Source of the DNA: an uncultured Clostridia bacterium
GTDB lineage: Bacteria > Bacillota > Clostridia > Oscillospirales > CAG-272
Direction of reading: 5' to 3'
Length of the DNA: 39,866 nt
Assembly: GCA_947624995.1 (NCBI GenBank)
Contig: CANQMS010000018.1
Location: 1 to 39,866, forward strand
The notes under the pieces are model-generated. The model was given only the letters and a program-made list of their open reading frames with translations, did no database searches and was not told the DNA's origin. Position 1 is the stretch's first letter. Each line of letters starts with the position of its first letter. The translations under genes were made by a program, and so were the position numbers. Of this stretch, positions 24,768 through 31,717 are shown piece by piece.

Positions 24768-25610
24768 ATGGAAAGGAAAATCACAAACGAAGTCATGAAG
24801 CGTTTCAGAGATTATCTGCGAAGGGAGGAAAAAAGCAAAAATACCGTGGAAAAGTATATGCGGGACACGCTGGCCTTCGCCGTATGGCTGGACGGGGCGG
24901 AGGTCACAAAAGACACGGCGGTGGACTTCAAGCAGCAGCTTGTGGATATAGGCTACGCCGTGCGGAGCGTCAATTCCATACTGGCAAGCCTGAACAGCCT
25001 GTTTACCTTCCTCGGCTGGACGGAGTGCAAGGTGAAAGCGTTAAAGCTCCAGCGGCAGGTTTACTGTCCCGAAGAAAAGGAACTGACCAAAGCCGAGTAT
25101 GAGCGCCTGTGCCGGACGGCGCAGAAAAAGCACAACGAAAGGCTCTACCTCATCCTACAAACCCTCTGCGGTACGGGCATTCGGGTGAGCGAACTGCGAT
25201 TTATCACGGTGGAAGCGGTCAAAAAGGGAGAAGCGACCGTGAACTGCAAGGGCAAAACCCGGACGGTGTTTCTCGTAAAATCTCTGCAAAAGAAACTGCT
25301 CCGCTATATCGCAGAGCAGAAAATCGAAACCGGCGCGGTTTTCGTCACTCGCACGGGCAAGCCGATGAACCGCACGAATATCTGGCGGGAGATGAAAGCG
25401 CTTTGCAAGGAAGCGAACGTCAACCCCGATAAGGTGTTCCCGCACAATCTGCGCCACCTGTTCGCCAGAGTGTTTTACGGGATCGAGAAGGATATCGCCA
25501 AGCTGGCGGACATCCTCGGCCACAGCAGTATCGACACCACACGCATTTATATCGTCTCCACCGGCACGGAACACCGCCGTAGAATGGAGAAAATGCGGCT
25601 GATCATATAA
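24768..25610 (+). CDS. Tyrosine recombinase, likely invertase of the adjacent segment
   Basis: A Xer/phage-integrase-type recombinase of 280 residues. The N-terminal SAM-like domain covers residues 1-95. The catalytic domain shows Arg in GTGIRVSELRF, Lys in NCKGKTRT, the HNLRHLFAR box with His and Arg, HSSIDTTRIY with the late His, and the Tyr in IY followed by IVSTG. All active-site residues appear present. CCGGAGG precedes the ATG. The element already has a serine recombinase for insertion. This enzyme ends 23 bases before a 24-bp palindromic site whose inverted partner lies 296 bp away, so promoter inversion is its likely job. Confidence 0.92.
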   Translation: MERKITNEVMKRFRDYLRREEKSKNTVEKYMRDTLAFAVWLDGAEVTKDTAVDFKQQLVDIGYAVRSVNSILASLNSLFTFLGWTECKVKALKLQRQVYCPEEKELTKAEYERLCRTAQKKHNERLYLILQTLCGTGIRVSELRFITVEAVKKGEATVNCKGKTRTVFLVKSLQKKLLRYIAEQKIETGAVFVTRTGKPMNRTNIWREMKALCKEANVNPDKVFPHNLRHLFARVFYGIEKDIAKLADILGHSSIDTTRIYIVSTGTEHRRRMEKMRLII

Positions 25611-25635
25611 AAAACGCCGCCGAATTAACGGCAGC
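25607..25635 (-). terminator. Minus-strand terminator facing the invertible promoter
   Basis: Read on the minus strand, GCTGCCG pairs with CGGCGGC (one G:U) around TTAATT and is followed by G and six T. RNA made from the promoter at 25703-25731 in its present orientation reaches this hairpin after about 60 bases, just past the recombination site and before the recombinase gene. Confidence 0.7.
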
Positions 25636-25702
25636 AACATAATCCGTATTATGTTGCAGAAATGGGAAAAGGGTATAACTATCCCCTCCCGCAACCGTAC
25701 AT

Positions 25703-25731
25703 AGTTTAGCACATTTTTTGAGACTTGTCAA
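25703..25731 (-). promoter_or_regulatory. Invertible promoter, presently OFF
   Basis: On the minus strand a perfect TTGACA (25731-25726), a 17-base spacer and TAAACT (25708-25703) with TGC directly before it, an extended -10. No gene lies downstream in this direction before the terminator at 25607. After inversion it would occupy about 25856-25884 on the + strand and start RNA about 100 bases before the TTG of the first surface gene. Confidence 0.8.
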
Positions 25732-25792
25732 TATGCAAAACTCGAAAAAGCATGAAAAGTAGAAAAAATTTTTTAAAATGGACATGAGAAAT

Positions 25793-25843
25793 AAGCCTCT
25801 CTCGTCCTTCATTTTTTTGAAATGGAGGGAGGCTTGGTTTTCT
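25793..25843 (+). terminator. Hairpin inside the invertible segment
   Basis: AAGCCTCTCTC pairs with GAGGGAGGCTT (11 bp, one G:U) and is followed by GGTTTTCTG. In the present orientation it may stop read-through from the recombinase gene into the surface operon. After inversion it would sit upstream of the promoter as an insulator. Confidence 0.5.
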
Positions 25844-25990
25844 GCGCCCATTTTACCTTGTAAAACGCCTGTTTTCTTGAATCAGACGCTGACCGCCGAT
25901 TTTCCGCAGGCACTTTTGCCCTGCGCTTTGCAACATAATACGGATTATGTCGCTTTTGGCGGCAGCACAGGAAGGAGGGGCTTCTATCCA

Positions 25991-26689
25991 TTGGAATCGG
26001 AACGAATAACGAACGAAACCAGCGCTGATTTTCGGCGCAGAGAACCTGCCCACAATCGGAAATCGAGTTTTCTCAGTATCTCCAACATCATCGGAATCAT
26101 TCTCTGCGTCCTGATGCTTCCCGGATTTTTGATCTCCATGACGCTGTTTATCAGTTCTCTGATTCACCCGGACGTCCCGCCAAGCTGTTTTGGCTACACG
26201 CCGCTGATGGTACAGTCGGGCAGTATGTCTCCTCTATTTGACGAGGACGACCTTGTGCTGGTTCAGAACGGTGCAAGCGATACGGTTTACGCAGTAGGCG
26301 ATATCATCTGCTTTCACAGCGGAGACGCCTATGTGACGCACCGGATCAAGGAAATCACAACGGACGAGAATGGGAACACCGTTTATACCACGCAGGGCGA
26401 CGCCAACAACACGCCGGACAAAGATACGGTGCGCCCGGATCAAATCCTCGGCGTTTACAAAACGCATTTTAAGGGGATGGGCAAAGCGCTTCTGTTTATC
26501 CAAACGCCAGTCGGCATGATTGTCTGCGTAATGCTGCCGATCTTCCTTGTATTCCTGCTTTTCACCGTCCCGCCCCGGATTGCGGCTCGCAAAAAGCGGA
26601 AACACATGACCGCCCGCCGTATTCCGGGAGATTTCTCGGATGGAAACGGGATGGGCAGCGCCCCGGAAGGGCGCAATGAAATTCGGTAA
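25991..26689 (+). CDS. SipW-type signal peptidase I (first copy)
   Basis: A membrane signal peptidase of about 233 residues of the archaeal/ER-like SipW group. The catalytic serine is in VQSGSMSPLF, and a histidine replaces the bacterial lysine in DAYVTHRIKEI. Transmembrane helices lie near residues 30-55 and 180-205. I place the start at the TTG at 25991 behind AGGAGG. The longer frame from an ATG at 25778 would cross the recombination site and change on inversion. It is the first gene of the surface operon and should process the TasA-like protein that follows. Confidence 0.85.
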   Translation: MESERITNETSADFRRREPAHNRKSSFLSISNIIGIILCVLMLPGFLISMTLFISSLIHPDVPPSCFGYTPLMVQSGSMSPLFDEDDLVLVQNGASDTVYAVGDIICFHSGDAYVTHRIKEITTDENGNTVYTTQGDANNTPDKDTVRPDQILGVYKTHFKGMGKALLFIQTPVGMIVCVMLPIFLVFLLFTVPPRIAARKKRKHMTARRIPGDFSDGNGMGSAPEGRNEIR

Positions 26690-26754
26690 TAACCGGGTCG
26701 GCCACACGGCTTCGGGGATTACATATATCAAAAAATTTACAGGAGGTCTTACAA

Positions 26755-27369
26755 ATGACTAAGACAAAGAACAATCGTTTTCTCAAAGTCGCCGGTCTGA
26801 TGCTGGGCGTCACCATGCTCGCCACCTGTGTTCTCTCTGGGACTATGGCAAAGTACACCTCTTCTCAGAGCGATGTAAGCGCCAAGGCTTCTGTCGCAAA
26901 GTGGAGCATTCAGGGTACAGGCGATAAAGAACTCGGTGAGCTTGCACTGGATGAACTCAACTTCAATATTTATGATACCAATGGCACCACTCCTTTTACG
27001 GAGGACCATGTCGTCGATGGCAAGATTGCTCCCGGTACTTGGGGTTATACCACCATTGAGCTTTCGAACAAAGGTGATGTTGACGCCGACATCGTGGCAA
27101 CTATCGATAAAGGCACCCTTCCTACTGGCATGAAGTTGACCGTACTTACGGAGGAGCCGGGAACTGGCGCTGCTCTCACTATTGAGGAAGAAAAAACGAC
27201 AGTTACTGCGTCTGGCGTTAAAGCCACAGACGGCACTGCCAAGATCGTGATCGCCTATGTATGGGAATTCGGCGATACTACGAATGATGTCAACGATATG
27301 ACCTTTGGCAAGACAGGTGCTGACCTCACGTTGGGTACGCTGGATATCACTGCAAATCAGGTAGACTAA
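26755..27369 (+). CDS. TasA/camelysin-like secreted fibre protein
   Basis: An exported protein of 204 residues. The signal segment has a charged start, a hydrophobic core and the motif GTMAKYTSSQSDVSAKASVA, the arrangement of SipW-processed TasA/CalY proteins. The mature part shows beta-rich segments such as IAPGTWGYTTIELSNKGDVD, the typical TasA family element, and ends without an anchor. TasA forms biofilm fibres in Bacillus; a fibre role here is inferred. CAGGAGG lies before the ATG. It lies between a SipW-type peptidase and a run of structured intergenic DNA. Confidence 0.85.
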   Translation: MTKTKNNRFLKVAGLMLGVTMLATCVLSGTMAKYTSSQSDVSAKASVAKWSIQGTGDKELGELALDELNFNIYDTNGTTPFTEDHVVDGKIAPGTWGYTTIELSNKGDVDADIVATIDKGTLPTGMKLTVLTEEPGTGAALTIEEEKTTVTASGVKATDGTAKIVIAYVWEFGDTTNDVNDMTFGKTGADLTLGTLDITANQVD

Positions 27370-27374
27370 TTCTC

Positions 27375-27540
27375 TCAACCGTAAGCAGACGGCCTCAGAC
27401 TTGCCGCCTGTGGTTGACCCAACTATGGACGGACAGCCTTAGATGTGGCGCTGGGGCTGTCTGCTATGGTTGAACCAATGCATTTAAACCTTTAACGGTA
27501 CGGCTTGCTGTGCGAAGCAGCCGGCAGGCCGTATCCTTAA
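27375..27540 (+). other. Three consecutive RNA hairpins after the TasA-like gene
   Basis: The 210-base gap has three long stems. The first (27377-27419) pairs TCAACC..GACGGC with GCCGCC..GGTTGA. The second (about 27419-27474) pairs CAAC and GGACAGCC with GGCTGTCT and GTTG. The third (about 27499-27533) pairs TACGGC and CTG with CAG and GCCGTA. None ends in a T run, so they look like RNA-stabilising or processing structures and not simple terminators. They could raise the amount of the TasA-like message relative to downstream genes. Confidence 0.45.
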
Positions 27541-27579
27541 GGGCTTAAATCAAGCAATCAAGGAAACGAGGTATGCAGT

Positions 27580-28320
27580 ATGGAAATATGTGAAAGTACA
27601 GAACGCAGAAACCGTCCCTTCTTTTCCTGCCTTGCCGCCTCCCTGTCGATCCTGCTGGGGCTGAGCGTGTTTCTCGCCTCTCCCCATGTGGGTACGGCAA
27701 AAGCCGACCCGGCTTCCGGGGACGAGGCGTTTTTGATCGTGCAGGATTCGGACGGGAAACGCTGGACGGAGCTTGACGGGCTGAATGTGTTTGCAAACAC
27801 GCAGTTCGCCGGGAAGTCCATCGTTGCTCCCGGCAGCGAGGGCAATTACTCCTTCACCGTGGAGAACAATGCCAACTTCCCGCTGAAATATGAGATTGGC
27901 TTCGGGGAGGAAAATGAGGACGGCGTTCCGCTGGAGTTCCGGCTGAAAAGCGAGGACGGGTATCTCACCGAGGACTGGACGAGTGCGCCCGAACTTGCTG
28001 AAATTGAGGAAGAACTTGCCATTGACTCGAAAGCCGGATACACGCTGGAATGGCGCTGGATATTCAACGGCGATGACGAGCATGACACGGCGCTGGGCAG
28101 AAAAGCCGCCGAAACAGAGGTGCCGTATGTTCTGAAAGTAAGCTACGCCGCCGAACAGAACGGCGAGGCAGTCAACCCGCCGCAACCGGGAAAACCGGAT
28201 TCTCCGCAGACCGGCGACGATAGCAATCTGCCGCTTTGGATCGCCCTGTTGATCTGCTCCGGCACGGCGCTGCTTCTCACGACGGTTTTGCGGCGCAGAG
28301 ACGAAAATGAGGCGGAATAA
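27580..28320 (+). CDS. Sortase-anchored surface protein (SPQTG)
   Basis: A 246-residue cell-wall protein. It has an N-terminal hydrophobic signal (about residues 12-40), a beta-rich ectodomain with SFTVENNANFPLKYEIG resembling TasA-like repeats, a Pro-rich linker (NPPQPGKPD), the sorting motif SPQTG, a hydrophobic helix and the tail LRRRDENEAE. SPQTG fits the (S/P)PxTG signals known for class B sortase in Clostridioides difficile. No sortase gene is in the window, so a chromosomal one would be needed. The next gene overlaps its end by 14 bases. Confidence 0.85.
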   Translation: MEICESTERRNRPFFSCLAASLSILLGLSVFLASPHVGTAKADPASGDEAFLIVQDSDGKRWTELDGLNVFANTQFAGKSIVAPGSEGNYSFTVENNANFPLKYEIGFGEENEDGVPLEFRLKSEDGYLTEDWTSAPELAEIEEELAIDSKAGYTLEWRWIFNGDDEHDTALGRKAAETEVPYVLKVSYAAEQNGEAVNPPQPGKPDSPQTGDDSNLPLWIALLICSGTALLLTTVLRRRDENEAE

Positions 28321-28834
28321 GGCGGCGGCAAGGTTTGGCCGGGTGGCTTCGGCTGTACTGGCAACGCTGTTTCTCCTGATTGCGGCTTTGCTTTGTTACA
28401 CGGCGGTCGCACGGGCGGCGGGAAATCCCCTGCCCACGGTTTTCGGCTGGGGCAACGCCGTGGTGCTGTCCGGCAGTATGGAGCCGGAACTTCCGGTAGG
28501 TTCGCTGCTTTTGATCCACCGGGAGGAAAGCTATGAAGTCGGGGAGATCGTCACCTATGAAGATGAAAACGGGAGTCTTGTCACCCATCGGCTTGCGTCT
28601 TTGGCAAACGGAGAAGCAGTCACGAAGGGCGACGCAAACAACACGGAGGACACCCCGTTCCCCGTATCGCAGATTTATGGAAAAGTACGGGCTGTGCTGC
28701 CCGGCGTCGGCAGCACGATCCTTTGGCTGAAGACGCCGCCGGGCATCTGCACGGTTCTGCTGATCGGCGCAGTCCTGCTCTTTGTTCCGGGAACGATCAT
28801 TAGAAAGGTGGGCAAAACGCATGACAGATCATAA
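28307..28834 (+). CDS. SipW-type signal peptidase I (second copy)
   Basis: A 175-residue signal peptidase with the same ER-like Ser/His design: VVLSGSMEPELPVGS for the serine and GSLVTHRLAS for the histidine, with a conserved KGDANNTEDT segment. Transmembrane helices lie near residues 10-35 and 145-165. It is shorter and only moderately similar to the first copy, so the two may serve different substrates. Its start overlaps the anchored protein and its end overlaps the next exported protein by 14 bases; translation is probably coupled along the operon. Confidence 0.85.
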   Translation: MRRNKAAARFGRVASAVLATLFLLIAALLCYTAVARAAGNPLPTVFGWGNAVVLSGSMEPELPVGSLLLIHREESYEVGEIVTYEDENGSLVTHRLASLANGEAVTKGDANNTEDTPFPVSQIYGKVRAVLPGVGSTILWLKTPPGICTVLLIGAVLLFVPGTIIRKVGKTHDRS

Positions 28835-29612
28835 CGACAGACCGATGATCCTGCTGCCGGAGCCGGACACGGTACAGCCGGTTCTTGGGCGGAACTATCG
28901 GGCAAAGCATTTGAAAAAGCGCAGAGGGAGGAAACTGTTCCAGCTGGGCGTATCCTGCCTGTCCATGCTGGTAATTACGGCTCTGCTGTCAGTGGGCGGC
29001 ACATTTTCGAAATATACCTCACAGTCGCCAAGTCTTACGATCCCTTCGCTTAAGGCGGCAGAATTTCATCCCAATGTTAGTTATATTACGGACGAGGTAA
29101 AAAATGCGGAGAATAAAGCAGGATATGGGCTGAAGGATACCGATGTCGTAGTAGCCGCTTTTACTGTTAGTTCCGCTGTGGATGGAAAAATCTCAGAAGT
29201 AAGTTTGAACTGCAATGTGATTTTACAGTTACAGGGAAAAGTGAATGCGCAGATTAATCCTGACGATAACTATCAAGTTCTTCCAGAGGATCGTGAAAAG
29301 CTTAACGCCCTCGATCACTTGAAAGTGAAACTGCTATGCAATGTAAATGGCGAATATCAGGAAATTAGTAATACTGCACCCTCACCTATGGCTCTTATTC
29401 CGGTCGTTCAAATTAAAAATTTAAATGGTGTTTGGGATTTTGCTCTAAATAACGATTTTCAAACTGAGAAAGAGGTAACCTGCATCATTGCGATTGACAC
29501 CTCAGAGTTTACATACAGCGGAGAAGAGACATTTACTTTCAGCAAGCCAGATGGAATGATAAGTGATGAAAATCTTGTTGTGACTGTCTCTCAGTCCGAA
29601 GGTAGCAACTAA
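28821..29612 (+). CDS. Exported TasA-like protein with KYT motif
   Basis: A 263-residue exported protein. It has a long basic N-terminus (GRNYRAKHLKKRRGRKLFQ), a hydrophobic helix and GGTFSKYTSQSPSLT, the same KYT motif seen in the TasA-like protein at 26755, so SipW-type processing is likely. The mature domain has no recognisable family. From about base 29050 the DNA turns AT-rich and uses different codons, although the signal part matches the neighbours. The start at 28821 follows AAAGGTGGG; an earlier frame would run into the peptidase gene. Confidence 0.75.
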   Translation: MTDHNDRPMILLPEPDTVQPVLGRNYRAKHLKKRRGRKLFQLGVSCLSMLVITALLSVGGTFSKYTSQSPSLTIPSLKAAEFHPNVSYITDEVKNAENKAGYGLKDTDVVVAAFTVSSAVDGKISEVSLNCNVILQLQGKVNAQINPDDNYQVLPEDREKLNALDHLKVKLLCNVNGEYQEISNTAPSPMALIPVVQIKNLNGVWDFALNNDFQTEKEVTCIIAIDTSEFTYSGEETFTFSKPDGMISDENLVVTVSQSEGSN

Positions 29613-29625
29613 AGGAGGGGGTCGT

Positions 29626-30252
29626 ATGAGAAAGTTATTGAACTTTAGAAAAAGTTCGTGCGTAATTATTACATTGCTTATAGTTATCACGTTATTGATC
29701 CCAGTCAGTATAACAACATCAAAATATACTCAACGATTTCCTTGCCCAGACGGACCTATTTCTGTAACAATTTCTAAGAGCCCATCTGGAGATGATAAGG
29801 AGAGACTTGACGGCCCCGGTATCGTTGAGGAAACGCCGAACACAGTCTATCAGGTGCAGCCCGGCGATACGCTTTCCGCTATTGCAGAAAAGTTCCACAC
29901 GACCGTGGAGGCACTGGCTGCGTACAATCAGTTGGATAACGCCGATGCGATACAGGCCGGTATCATCCTGCGCATCCCTCCCGCAGGTTATGTTATTCCT
30001 GAGACAGATGCAGATGAAACAGATGAAACGAGTTCTTCGGAACCGGCGAGCGAAACCGATACGACCGAAACGACATCGCCTTCCGAGACTCCGAATTCCT
30101 CAGAGCCGGATATTTCCTCTGATTCTTCCTCCGAGTCGACGCCGGAAAGCGAGTCGAGTACGGAGGCCGTTGAAACATCAGGTTCGGCTGAATCCGAATC
30201 GTCTGACGGCGATGTTTCAGCGGAAGAAGTAACGAATGACGGGACGGAGTGA
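29626..30252 (+). CDS. Exported LysM-domain protein with Ser/Glu-rich tail
   Basis: A 208-residue exported protein. It has a short basic start, a hydrophobic helix and TTSKYTQRFPCPD, again the KYT motif. A LysM domain follows at about residues 73-118 (YQVQPGDTLSAIAEKF, AAYNQLDNADAIQAGIIL), which binds peptidoglycan. The last 80 residues are Ser/Thr/Glu/Asp-rich and probably disordered. AAAGGAGGGGG precedes the ATG. The N-terminal third belongs to the AT-rich block, whereas the LysM part has normal composition, so the gene looks like a join. It could tether the fibres to the wall. Confidence 0.85.
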   Translation: MRKLLNFRKSSCVIITLLIVITLLIPVSITTSKYTQRFPCPDGPISVTISKSPSGDDKERLDGPGIVEETPNTVYQVQPGDTLSAIAEKFHTTVEALAAYNQLDNADAIQAGIILRIPPAGYVIPETDADETDETSSSEPASETDTTETTSPSETPNSSEPDISSDSSSESTPESESSTEAVETSGSAESESSDGDVSAEEVTNDGTE

Positions 30253-30523
30253 ACAAAGGAAATTGGGAGTAGTACTCTTTATTTTAGGCTTGACAGTAGG
30301 CGGAGCGATTTCGTTCTTCCTTGCTGCGGCATTATCGGCACGGCGTGTTTCGCAGTATGAAGTGATCACGGCAAAGCTGCGCCAACAGAATAAAAGACTT
30401 GTGGATTCTCTGCCGGAGGAAACCCTGAAAAACATCAGCGGAGCTGACCACTGTGTATGCTGCGGCGATCTGGTTCCCGAAGGCAATATGGTTTGTCTCA
30501 ACTGTCTGCGGGAAAAGATGTGA
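30236..30523 (+). CDS. Small membrane protein with zinc-ribbon-like end
   Basis: A 95-residue protein with one transmembrane helix (about residues 10-33), a short coiled-coil (QYEVITAKLRQQNKRL) and a C-terminal pair of CxxC motifs, CVCCGDLVPEGNMVCLNC, typical of a small zinc ribbon. It overlaps the LysM gene by 17 bases and is the last gene of the surface operon, followed by a strong terminator. I do not recognise the family; its position suggests a membrane-bound assembly or regulatory partner of the exported proteins. Confidence 0.7.
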   Translation: MTGRSEQRKLGVVLFILGLTVGGAISFFLAAALSARRVSQYEVITAKLRQQNKRLVDSLPEETLKNISGADHCVCCGDLVPEGNMVCLNCLREKM

Positions 30524-30558
30524 TCCGAGCCTTACCCAATCAGCTTTTACCTCCTTTT

Positions 30559-30598
30559 GCGGTTCTCACTTTGGAGAGGAAGTGGGAACCGCCCTTTT
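30559..30598 (+). terminator. Terminator of the surface operon
   Basis: GCGGTTCTCAC pairs with GTGGGAACCGC (one G:U) and is followed by CCTTTTAT. Confidence 0.85.
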
Positions 30599-30632
30599 AT
30601 ATTAACACTGGGCATAAAGAAATCGAAAACGA

Positions 30633-30679
30633 AGAACGGCATCCCCAATTATGTTGAAATGGGAATGCCGTTCTTTTTA
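30633..30679. terminator. Bidirectional terminator at the tnpV 3' end
   Basis: AGAACGGCATCCC pairs with GGGAATGCCGTTCT and is followed by TTTTT on the + strand. It overlaps the last codons of tnpV on the opposite strand. Confidence 0.7.
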
Positions 30680-31051
30680 TCTGTAAATCAGTTCCTCGTT
30701 GACGATCTCCGTCGCTCTGTTTCGGATGTTGTTCATCCGCCCGACCCACGCCATCTGATCTTTGGCTTTGAGTTCTTCCGTCACGCTCTCACGCTCCGCC
30801 ATTTGTTTTACCAGCCGAGAGAACATTTCCTCCGCCTGCCGGTCGATGTCTGCAAGATAGCTGTTCAGTTTGCAGGCGGTGAGCAAGTTGTAGTACAAGA
30901 TGCGGTGGTGTTCTTTCAGATACCGCTTGTGTCGCTGCCCCCAAATGCCTATGGGTTGATTCTCCACGGCGGGTACGGTCAGGCAAGGCAGCAGGTAATC
31001 GCCTTGCCGTTCGTATTTCCCGCCCATTTGTTCAAATAAGCTCTTTTCCAT
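30677..31051 (-). CDS. TnpV-family element protein
   Basis: A 124-residue protein of the transposon-encoded TnpV family. Recognisable parts are GDYLLPCLTVPAVENQPIG, RYLKEHHRILYYNLLTACKL, DRQAEEMFSRLVKQMAERE and the closing MNNIRNRATEIVNEELIYR. The function is unknown, but it is a marker of Tn4451-like and related clostridial elements. Its start touches the stop of the next small gene (31051). The same C-terminal sequence is found as a stray fragment at 34357-34419. Confidence 0.88.
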   Translation of the reverse strand: MEKSLFEQMGGKYERQGDYLLPCLTVPAVENQPIGIWGQRHKRYLKEHHRILYYNLLTACKLNSYLADIDRQAEEMFSRLVKQMAERESVTEELKAKDQMAWVGRMNNIRNRATEIVNEELIYR

Positions 31052-31239
31052 TACGAAACCTCCTTGTAATTCACCTTGAATTTCTTGATCGGCGCATTGG
31101 CAAGCTTTATGAGAATATCATCCACGGCGTCCGTGTATCTACCTTCTGCAATCAGCTTATTTCGAAGATTGTTCAGACTGTCAATGACGATTCTCCGTTC
31201 TTGCTCGTCCAATGCTATGTAGTATTTTGGCTCCCGCAT
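31051..31239 (-). CDS. Small conserved element protein upstream of tnpV
   Basis: A 62-residue protein (MREPKYYIALDEQERRIVID followed by SLNNLRNKLIAEGRYTDAVD), predicted helical, with AGGAGGG before the ATG. I recognise it only as the usual small companion of tnpV; the function is unknown. The stop overlaps the start of tnpV by one base, so the two are an operon. It is the last gene that clearly belongs to the element. Confidence 0.65.
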   Translation of the reverse strand: MREPKYYIALDEQERRIVIDSLNNLRNKLIAEGRYTDAVDDILIKLANAPIKKFKVNYKEVS

Positions 31240-31476
31240 TTCGTCTGCCCTCCTTTGCCCCTATTGTAGCAAAGAGATTTCCATTAGACGAATGTGCGGA
31301 TTGAATATTTAGCGTAAAGAAAGGCAGCGCAGAAAGCGTTTTCGCTCTCTGCACTGCCTCTCGCCTTTGCTAATGCCGATCCGGTTGATTTAACTGTTGG
31401 TTTCCGATTACATCCTTATCTGGCGTTAGCATACGCCCGTCATTTTAACTGAAAGAAACAAAAAAGGAACAGGTAT
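31240..31476. other. Right-edge region of the element
   Basis: No gene is seen. A long hairpin at 31323-31358 pairs GGCAGCGCAGAAAGCG with CGCTCTCTGCACTGCC with one or two mismatches. The boundary between element and chromosome should lie in this stretch. No sequence here repeats clearly the left-end DNA at 15668-15840. Confidence 0.4.
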
Positions 31477-31686
31477 ATGAAGATTTTGATCAAAGATACG
31501 ACACGAAAAGAGCGGGAAGAAATCATTCGCAGCTCTCTTGAATGCGGCGGAGGCGGCTGTGAAAACTGTTCCTCCTGCTGTCTCGGCGGCGGGGATCCCT
31601 ATAAAATGTACCGGGACTACATCGACGGAAAAAAGGAGCTCTCCGAGATCAACGCGGAATACCGTGCAAATTATCTGCACGGTTAA
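31477..31686 (+). CDS. Small Cys-rich protein next to tcdA
   Basis: A 69-residue protein with a cluster of five cysteines in ECGGGGCENCSSCCLGGGDP, followed by YKMYRDYIDGKKELSEINAE. The cluster suggests metal or iron-sulfur binding. I know the type only as a conserved small neighbour of the TcdA/ThiF gene in Clostridia; the function is unknown. AAAAGGAA precedes the ATG. It is probably co-transcribed with the gene that starts 31 bases after its stop. Confidence 0.65.
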   Translation: MKILIKDTTRKEREEIIRSSLECGGGGCENCSSCCLGGGDPYKMYRDYIDGKKELSEINAEYRANYLHG

Positions 31687-31717
31687 AACAACCGGAAATT
31701 CAGGGTTGAAAGATAGT

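Larger units (their letters stand above)
25634..25953. repeat. Invertible segment bounded by two inverted recombination sites
   Basis: Site 1 (25634-25657) has arms GCAACATAAT and ATTATGTTGC around the core CCGT. Site 2 (25930-25953) has GCAACATAAT and ATTATGTCGC around ACGG, the reverse complement of CCGT. The arms are palindromes for two recombinase monomers and the asymmetric core gives direction, so the two sites are inverted and recombination should flip the 296 bp between centres. The segment contains a promoter, now pointing left, and a GC hairpin. It lies between the recombinase gene and the surface operon. Confidence 0.85.
15668..31440. mobile_element. Integrative mobilizable element with phase-variable surface cargo
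   Basis: Genes between 15841 and 31239 form a coherent mobilizable element: serine recombinase, TnpW, ParB-like, relaxase, accessory mobilisation protein, oriT-like hairpins, ParM/ParR, Cys-rich VLP, DUF6076, sigma-like factor, TnpV and a small partner. No type IV secretion or coupling protein is present, so transfer needs a helper. The cargo is a tyrosine recombinase with an invertible segment and seven surface genes. The left edge is taken as the break in pdxS, and the right edge lies between the small gene ending at 31239 and the chromosomal gene at 31477. I could not find a convincing direct repeat at the ends, so both limits are approximate. Confidence 0.7.

Noticed and set aside
24768..25610. 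Tyrosine recombinase as integrase of the whole element
   Set aside because: The element already has a large serine recombinase at its end, and the tyrosine enzyme lies in the interior next to an inverted site pair.
25778..25990. Longer first signal peptidase starting from the ATG at 25778
   Set aside because: It would lie inside the invertible segment, cross a recombination site and lack a ribosome site. The TTG at 25991 has AGGAGG.
29050..29815. Diversity-generating retroelement acting on the AT-rich surface region
   Set aside because: No reverse transcriptase, template repeat or adenine-biased copy is present in the window.
15668..31476. Full conjugative element or prophage
   Set aside because: No coupling protein, VirB4-like ATPase, phage structural or lysis gene is present; the content fits a mobilizable element only.
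15660..31480. Direct repeats marking the ends of the element
   Set aside because: I compared the DNA near both edges by eye and found no repeat longer than chance; serine recombinase cores can be as short as two bases.
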